A DNA stretch of 9,848 nt from Nitrospirota bacterium. Its GTDB lineage: Bacteria > Nitrospirota > Thermodesulfovibrionia > Thermodesulfovibrionales > UBA6898. Below are positions 6,925-9,848 of this stretch, one piece after another. The translations under genes and the position numbers were made by a program. The stretch is taken from positions 1 through 9,848 of the forward strand of contig JAJYLU010000033.1 of the NCBI GenBank assembly GCA_021787505.1. The letters run 5' to 3'. Position 1 is the stretch's first letter; every line of letters starts with the position of its first letter. The notes beneath the pieces are model-generated. The model worked only from the letters and a program-made list of their open reading frames with translations, searched no databases and had not been told where the DNA came from.

Positions 6925-7620
6925 CTACTTCCTTGTCACATTTCTCACAGCACCGTCGCGCATCTCGACGACGAGGGCCGCATATTCATTTTCGAAAACA
7001 ATAGGATCATGCGAGGCGATGATGACCGTCTTGCCCTTTTCCCAAAGGTCCTTCATAATGGCCATGAAGTCGCGTGAAAGCGCCGTATCGAGATGGGCGG
7101 TCGGCTCGTCGGCCAGCACGATCTCGGGGTCGTTGATGAGTGCCCGCGCAATCGCGGTCCGCTGCTGCTCGCCGCCCGAAAGACCCTGCACCGGGAAATC
7201 TCTCCGCTTCATCATGCCGATGCCCTCCAGAAGTCCCTCCGCTTTTTTCTTCAGTTTCGGGAGGTCGACATCGGTGGGATAAAGCGGGAGCATCACGTTC
7301 TGCAGGACACTCATCCCCTGAATGAGATGGAACTGCTGGAAGATGAACCCGTAGGTCGTCCTCCTTATATCGGTCAGGAACCTTTCGGGGAGGTGGGATA
7401 TGTCCCGTCCTTCCAGCGTGATCGAGCCCGATGTCGGCCGGGTCATGCAGCCGAGGAGGGAAAGCATGGTGGTCTTGCCGGAGCCGCTGGGCCCTTTCAG
7501 CACCGCGAAATCCCCGTGCCTGATGCCGACGCTTACTCCGCTCACCGCAAGTACCTCATTCGCCTTGCCCTTGTTGTAATACTTTGTTAACTCGTTTGTC
7601 TGTATGATAGTTTCGTTCAT
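6925..7620 (-). CDS. ABC transporter ATPase, LolD/MacB type
   Basis: The product is 231 residues, a complete nucleotide-binding domain of the lipoprotein-export/MacB class. Visible are Walker A GPSGSGKT (43-50), Q-loop FQQF (about 94-97), signature LSGGEQQR (147-154), Walker B IVLADEP (167-173), D-loop AHLD and the switch histidine in ASHD (H204). The partner should be the FtsX/MacB-type permease encoded upstream on the same strand, but the two genes are separated by about 290 bp containing an inverted-repeat element. It energises the permease from the cytoplasmic side; MacB-class transporters usually drive periplasmic mechanotransmission instead of classical substrate transport across the membrane. 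The start is ATG at 7620 with only a weak Shine-Dalgarno. A 12 bp palindrome lies 14 bp upstream of the start. Confidence 0.93.
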   Translation of the reverse strand: MNETIIQTNELTKYYNKGKANEVLAVSGVSVGIRHGDFAVLKGPSGSGKTTMLSLLGCMTRPTSGSITLEGRDISHLPERFLTDIRRTTYGFIFQQFHLIQGMSVLQNVMLPLYPTDVDLPKLKKKAEGLLEGIGMMKRRDFPVQGLSGGEQQRTAIARALINDPEIVLADEPTAHLDTALSRDFMAIMKDLWEKGKTVIIASHDPIVFENEYAALVVEMRDGAVRNVTRK

Positions 7621-7633
7621 ACCGTCGTGGTTT

Positions 7634-7645
7634 TACTGTACAGTA
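7634..7645. promoter_or_regulatory. Perfect 12 bp palindrome upstream of the ABC ATPase gene
   Basis: TACTGTACAGTA is a perfect dyad lying 14-25 bp upstream of the ATPase start codon. It has the form of a dimeric repressor operator. No good -10/-35 pair could be placed beside it with confidence, so operator function is a guess. Confidence 0.3.
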
Positions 7646-7689
7646 TTTATCTTTCTTGGCTATGCCCTATCTACATAACAGTTGCATAA

Positions 7690-7911
7690 TTAATTTCGAA
7701 AAAAGAGGGCAAATGCGCTGAAAAAGATCCATGATCTGAGGCTCCGCACAGTCGCTGCATGTTTGAAAATACATTTTTGGGGACGCAAGTAAAGGTTTAA
7801 ACTGCGTTTACGTGAATCATAATATATCATCGCCGAATTTATGGACTTTTTCAGTGCGGTTGCCCTCTCCTTAACGTAACGACAAAGTTTGTCATTCACT
7901 GTCTTTTTCAT
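7690..7911 (-). CDS. Doubtful 73-residue open frame running through the inverted-repeat element
   Basis: This frame starts in an ATGA overlap with the stop of the ABC permease gene, which is a usual sign of a coupled gene. However, most of its length is translated from the 163 bp inverted-repeat element. The protein is basic (MKKTVNDKLCRYVKERATALKK at the start, given here only in outline as Lys/Arg-rich) and ends in a short hydrophobic stretch (WIFFSAFALFF) encoded by the left terminal repeat. It resembles nothing I recognise. It may be a fortuitous frame created by insertion, or a small protein extended by it. Confidence 0.2.
   Translation of the reverse strand: MKKTVNDKLCRYVKERATALKKSINSAMIYYDSRKRSLNLYLRPQKCIFKHAATVRSLRSWIFFSAFALFFRN
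7705..7867. mobile_element. Small non-autonomous (MITE-like) element with terminal inverted repeats
   Basis: The left end (7705-7731) and the reverse complement of the right end (7867-7842) align over 26-27 bp with three mismatches and one single-base gap. Shared blocks are GAGGGCAA, CTGAAAAAG and TCCA. The 163 bp interior is AT-richer than the surrounding genes and encodes no transposase. Such ends are typical of insertion sequences and their MITE derivatives; the family is not recognised. No clear target-site duplication was found, so the exact borders are uncertain by a few bases. The element sits between the ABC permease and ATPase genes, which usually adjoin, and the repeats would let the operon mRNA fold into a long stem. 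Confidence 0.6.
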
Positions 7912-9080
7912 CCCCGCACCACCTCATCCGGATCGGTGATCGCGGCCTTCCAGGACGGAATGATCGTCGACGCAATATAGGGGATGACGGTCAGGGCCAT
8001 CAGCATCGCAATCTGATACGGATCTATGAACGGGGCGAGCCTGAAGTCAGGATAGATGACGGACCATCCTTTCAGCGCGGGCGCGAAGACCGAGGCCCCG
8101 AAGAAGTACACATGCACGTATGCCAGGATTATCCCGAGAAGAAAAGACGAGAGGGATATGACGAGTCCTTCCCAGAATTTCATCTCGATGATGTCCGAGG
8201 TCTCCCATCCTATTGCCTTGAGGATGCCAATCTCTTTCTTCTCTTCAGCACTGAGACCGGTCGCCTTGTCCCACGCCAGGATGATGAAGGCGACGAGGGC
8301 GCCGGCGAAGAGCGTAAGGATCAGGCCGCTCCTCCAGCCGAATACCGCGTCGTAGGTCCTTATGATTTCCTTCCTCAATATCGGCCTTGTGTCGGGGAAC
8401 CGGGAACGGACCTTCCCCGCGATGACCGGCGCCTCGGTTTCGTTGCGGACCGTTACGGCGAGGTCGGTGGCCATATAAGGCGGCATTCTGAACAGCCGGA
8501 TGACATCGGGCCGGCCGAGCACGATGAGGTCGGCGGTGAGGAGTTCGGAGTCCGATTCGAAGATGCCGACCACGTCAAAATCCATCGCATCGCCGGCCGA
8601 GGACACCAAAGAAATCGTACTTCCAATATCGATGAACCGGGCCTTTGCGACCCCTCTTCCGACGGCCGCGACGCCTTTTTCCTCCGGGCCGGGCAAGCGC
8701 CCCTGAAGAAGACGGTTGCCGGCTGAAAGCGATCCCGAGGAAGCGAGGATGGTATAGTTCGCCTTTACGAGCAGATCGTAATAATAACCCCAGTAACGTG
8801 GCTCGACGCCCGATACACCCGGTAAGGCCGAAATCTCTTTCGCCCTGTCGACCGGGATCAGTTCCTGCCGACCGGCGGACATCCTCTGGACGATCAGCTC
8901 GGGCGAGCCCTTGAGGATTAGCAGGGCCTCGCGCTTGAACGAATAGGAAAGAAAAAGGATCGATCCGGTGATGAATACGATAAGCGTGAATACGAGAACA
9001 ATGCCGAAGTTCTTGAACTTCCTCCTCAGGAGAGACAGGAGCGTGAAATCCAGGACGTTCATATGGCTGTTGAGGCTCAT
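7908..9080 (-). CDS. ABC transporter permease, MacB/FtsX family
   Basis: The product is 390 residues with the four-helix MacB/FtsX layout: one N-terminal membrane helix (about 25-46), a large periplasmic domain (about 50-248), then three C-terminal helices (about 252-270, 303-328 and 355-377). The cytoplasmic coupling motif KKEIGILKAIGW before the third helix and the ending DPDEVVRG are typical of the family. The family includes MacB, LolC/E and FtsX, which couple ATP hydrolysis to movement of lipoproteins or periplasmic partners. The substrate is unknown; next to a NosL-like protein it may act in metal or metalloprotein handling in the periplasm (inference). The ATG at 9080 overlaps the stop of the preceding small gene as ATGA, indicating translational coupling. 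A second in-frame ATG lies six codons further in. Its ATPase partner is encoded downstream at 6925-7620. Confidence 0.92.
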   Translation of the reverse strand: MSLNSHMNVLDFTLLSLLRRKFKNFGIVLVFTLIVFITGSILFLSYSFKREALLILKGSPELIVQRMSAGRQELIPVDRAKEISALPGVSGVEPRYWGYYYDLLVKANYTILASSGSLSAGNRLLQGRLPGPEEKGVAAVGRGVAKARFIDIGSTISLVSSAGDAMDFDVVGIFESDSELLTADLIVLGRPDVIRLFRMPPYMATDLAVTVRNETEAPVIAGKVRSRFPDTRPILRKEIIRTYDAVFGWRSGLILTLFAGALVAFIILAWDKATGLSAEEKKEIGILKAIGWETSDIIEMKFWEGLVISLSSFLLGIILAYVHVYFFGASVFAPALKGWSVIYPDFRLAPFIDPYQIAMLMALTVIPYIASTIIPSWKAAITDPDEVVRG

Positions 9081-9394
9081 TGTCCCCTCACCTTCATCGC
9101 CGCGCCGAGTGAGGTGAAATCGGGCGGGGGCGTCACCGAACCCGACGGAAAGTGCTCAATAGAACCGGGGTAGTCCTGGAATGCGGAAAAGATGTCCGCC
9201 TGAGACGGGTTCCTCGTATAACGGGCGTCGTCCGAGAATGAGATATCCGTCAATTTCAGCGTGGCGGTTATGTCGCCCAGGTCGCGGCTGACCGCAAGGA
9301 AATGTGAAACACGGACATGGGAAGTGGCCCCTAACGCTGCAAGAAACAAGACGCAGCCGAGCACAAAGAGTCCGAAGACCAGGGATTTCCGCAA
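9077..9394 (-). CDS. Small membrane-anchored periplasmic protein of the NosL-ABC operon
   Basis: The product is 105 residues: a basic start (MRKS), a hydrophobic segment (about 5-23) and a soluble, probably periplasmic, tail of about 80 residues. The segment contains VLGC, which loosely resembles a lipobox, but hydrophobic residues continue after the Cys, so a membrane anchor is more likely. I recognise no family. The start is TTG at 9394, directly after the TAG of the NosL-like gene; AGAGGA about ten nt upstream may serve as ribosome site, and the hydrophobic segment beginning immediately after supports this start. The end overlaps the permease start by ATGA. The tight packing between a copper-binding protein and a permease suggests it is a subunit or adaptor of the same system. 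Confidence 0.65.
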   Translation of the reverse strand: MRKSLVFGLFVLGCVLFLAALGATSHVRVSHFLAVSRDLGDITATLKLTDISFSDDARYTRNPSQADIFSAFQDYPGSIEHFPSGSVTPPPDFTSLGAAMKVRGQ

Positions 9395-9848
9395 CTACCT
9401 GAGATCCTCTTTCTTCACTTCGCCGAACTTCAATATCTTTTTCCCAAGGTGGTCTTTCATAAAGTCCTTCGCCCTGTCAAACGAATCGACCGGCACGAGT
9501 TCGGCTCCCATAGGACCATTCACATCGCTTCCCTGCACGAAGAAAATCCCCTTTCTGGCATCCATAAACTTGGCGGAATAATATTCGGTCACGTAGATCG
9601 CATTGATATCGGACTGTTTCTTTCCTGGGTTATACTTCGCGACGTTGAAATAGTACCGGAACATGTCTTTCGGTCCGTCAAAGACGGAGTAGGTCCCGTC
9701 ATTGAATATGATCTCGGCCACCCATGTCGGGTAGCCCGAAACGAACATGCCGCATACCTGACATTTGTCCCCCTTTTTCACTTCTACCGGCTTTTTTTCT
9801 CCCGCAGGCGATGCGGAAGGAAAGAGCAGAAGCAGGGCTACGGATAAG
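9395..9848 (-). CDS. nosL: NosL-like copper-binding periplasmic protein (5'-partial)
   Basis: The frame runs off the right edge; about 150 residues are visible. The visible start is the end of a Sec signal peptide (a leucine-rich core followed by SASPA), with likely cleavage before Gly16 of the visible part. There is no lipobox cysteine, unlike many NosL lipoproteins. A GTG at 9781 could begin a 128-residue frame but would drop this signal. The mature protein opens with CQVCGM, the Cys/Met motif of the NosL family, and continues with features typical of it (FDGPKDMFRYYF, and IYVTEYYSAKFMDA as the second half). NosL binds Cu(I) and delivers it for assembly of nitrous oxide reductase. No NosZ is visible here, so the copper client is unknown. 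It is the first visible gene of the operon; its stop abuts the TTG start of the next gene. Confidence 0.85.
   Translation of the reverse strand, partial: LSVALLLLFPSASPAGEKKPVEVKKGDKCQVCGMFVSGYPTWVAEIIFNDGTYSVFDGPKDMFRYYFNVAKYNPGKKQSDINAIYVTEYYSAKFMDARKGIFFVQGSDVNGPMGAELVPVDSFDRAKDFMKDHLGKKILKFGEVKKEDLR

Noticed and set aside
7705..7867. Considered as a CRISPR repeat pair or a structured noncoding RNA
   Set aside because: There are only two copies, in inverted orientation. The arrangement fits terminal inverted repeats of a transposable element better than an array or a riboswitch.
7881..7893. GACAAAGTTTGTC palindrome near the end of the permease gene
   Set aside because: It is short and has no associated promoter or start codon. 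It lies just outside the inverted-repeat element and has no match to its ends, so function cannot be argued.

Overview
The window looks like chromosomal DNA of an anaerobic or microaerophilic bacterium rich in multiheme c-type cytochromes and redox enzymes. Nitrospirota or a Geobacter-like/Desulfobacterota lineage would fit. This is inferred from gene content only: a surface-type multiheme cytochrome, a flavodiiron protein, an iron-sulfur flavoprotein, a radical SAM/SPASM enzyme and a NosL-type copper protein. No rRNA, tRNA, CRISPR array or complete transposase gene was seen.

Layout. (1) 2-2203, plus strand: the 3' part of a large exported multiheme cytochrome c with five CxxCH motifs, then a LamG-like and a fibronectin III-like domain. 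Its frame stays open for 39 codons past the TAG stop, and a strong hairpin terminator follows at 2353-2389. (2) 2471-2944, plus strand: a FimT/GspH-like pseudopilin with its own candidate promoter, a leader hairpin and a clear Shine-Dalgarno. (3) 5852 down to 2936, minus strand: a compact three-gene operon encoding a flavodiiron protein, an iron-sulfur flavoprotein and a radical SAM/SPASM protein. It has a good sigma70-like promoter upstream and a hairpin plus T-tract terminator at its end. The T-tract lies inside the last lysine codons of the converging pseudopilin gene. (4) 9848 down to 5905, minus strand: a second operon that enters from beyond the right edge. It encodes a NosL-like copper-binding periplasmic protein, a small membrane-anchored protein, a MacB/FtsX-type ABC permease, a LolD/MacB-type ATPase and an eight-helix membrane protein with conserved-looking Cys/His motifs.

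The minus-strand genes suggest two linked themes. The flavodiiron operon probably handles O2 or NO, with the iron-sulfur flavoprotein as a plausible electron carrier for it or for the radical SAM enzyme. The NosL-ABC operon looks like a periplasmic metal (copper) handling or metalloprotein maturation system, but its ABC transporter is the MacB type, not the ABC-2 type of NosFY. That operon is split between permease and ATPase by about 290 bp of AT-richer DNA holding a 163 bp element with imperfect 26-27 bp terminal inverted repeats. It looks like a small non-autonomous (MITE-like) transposon. The most interesting items are the unusual NosL/MacB-type/Cys-His membrane protein cassette and the inverted-repeat element inside it.
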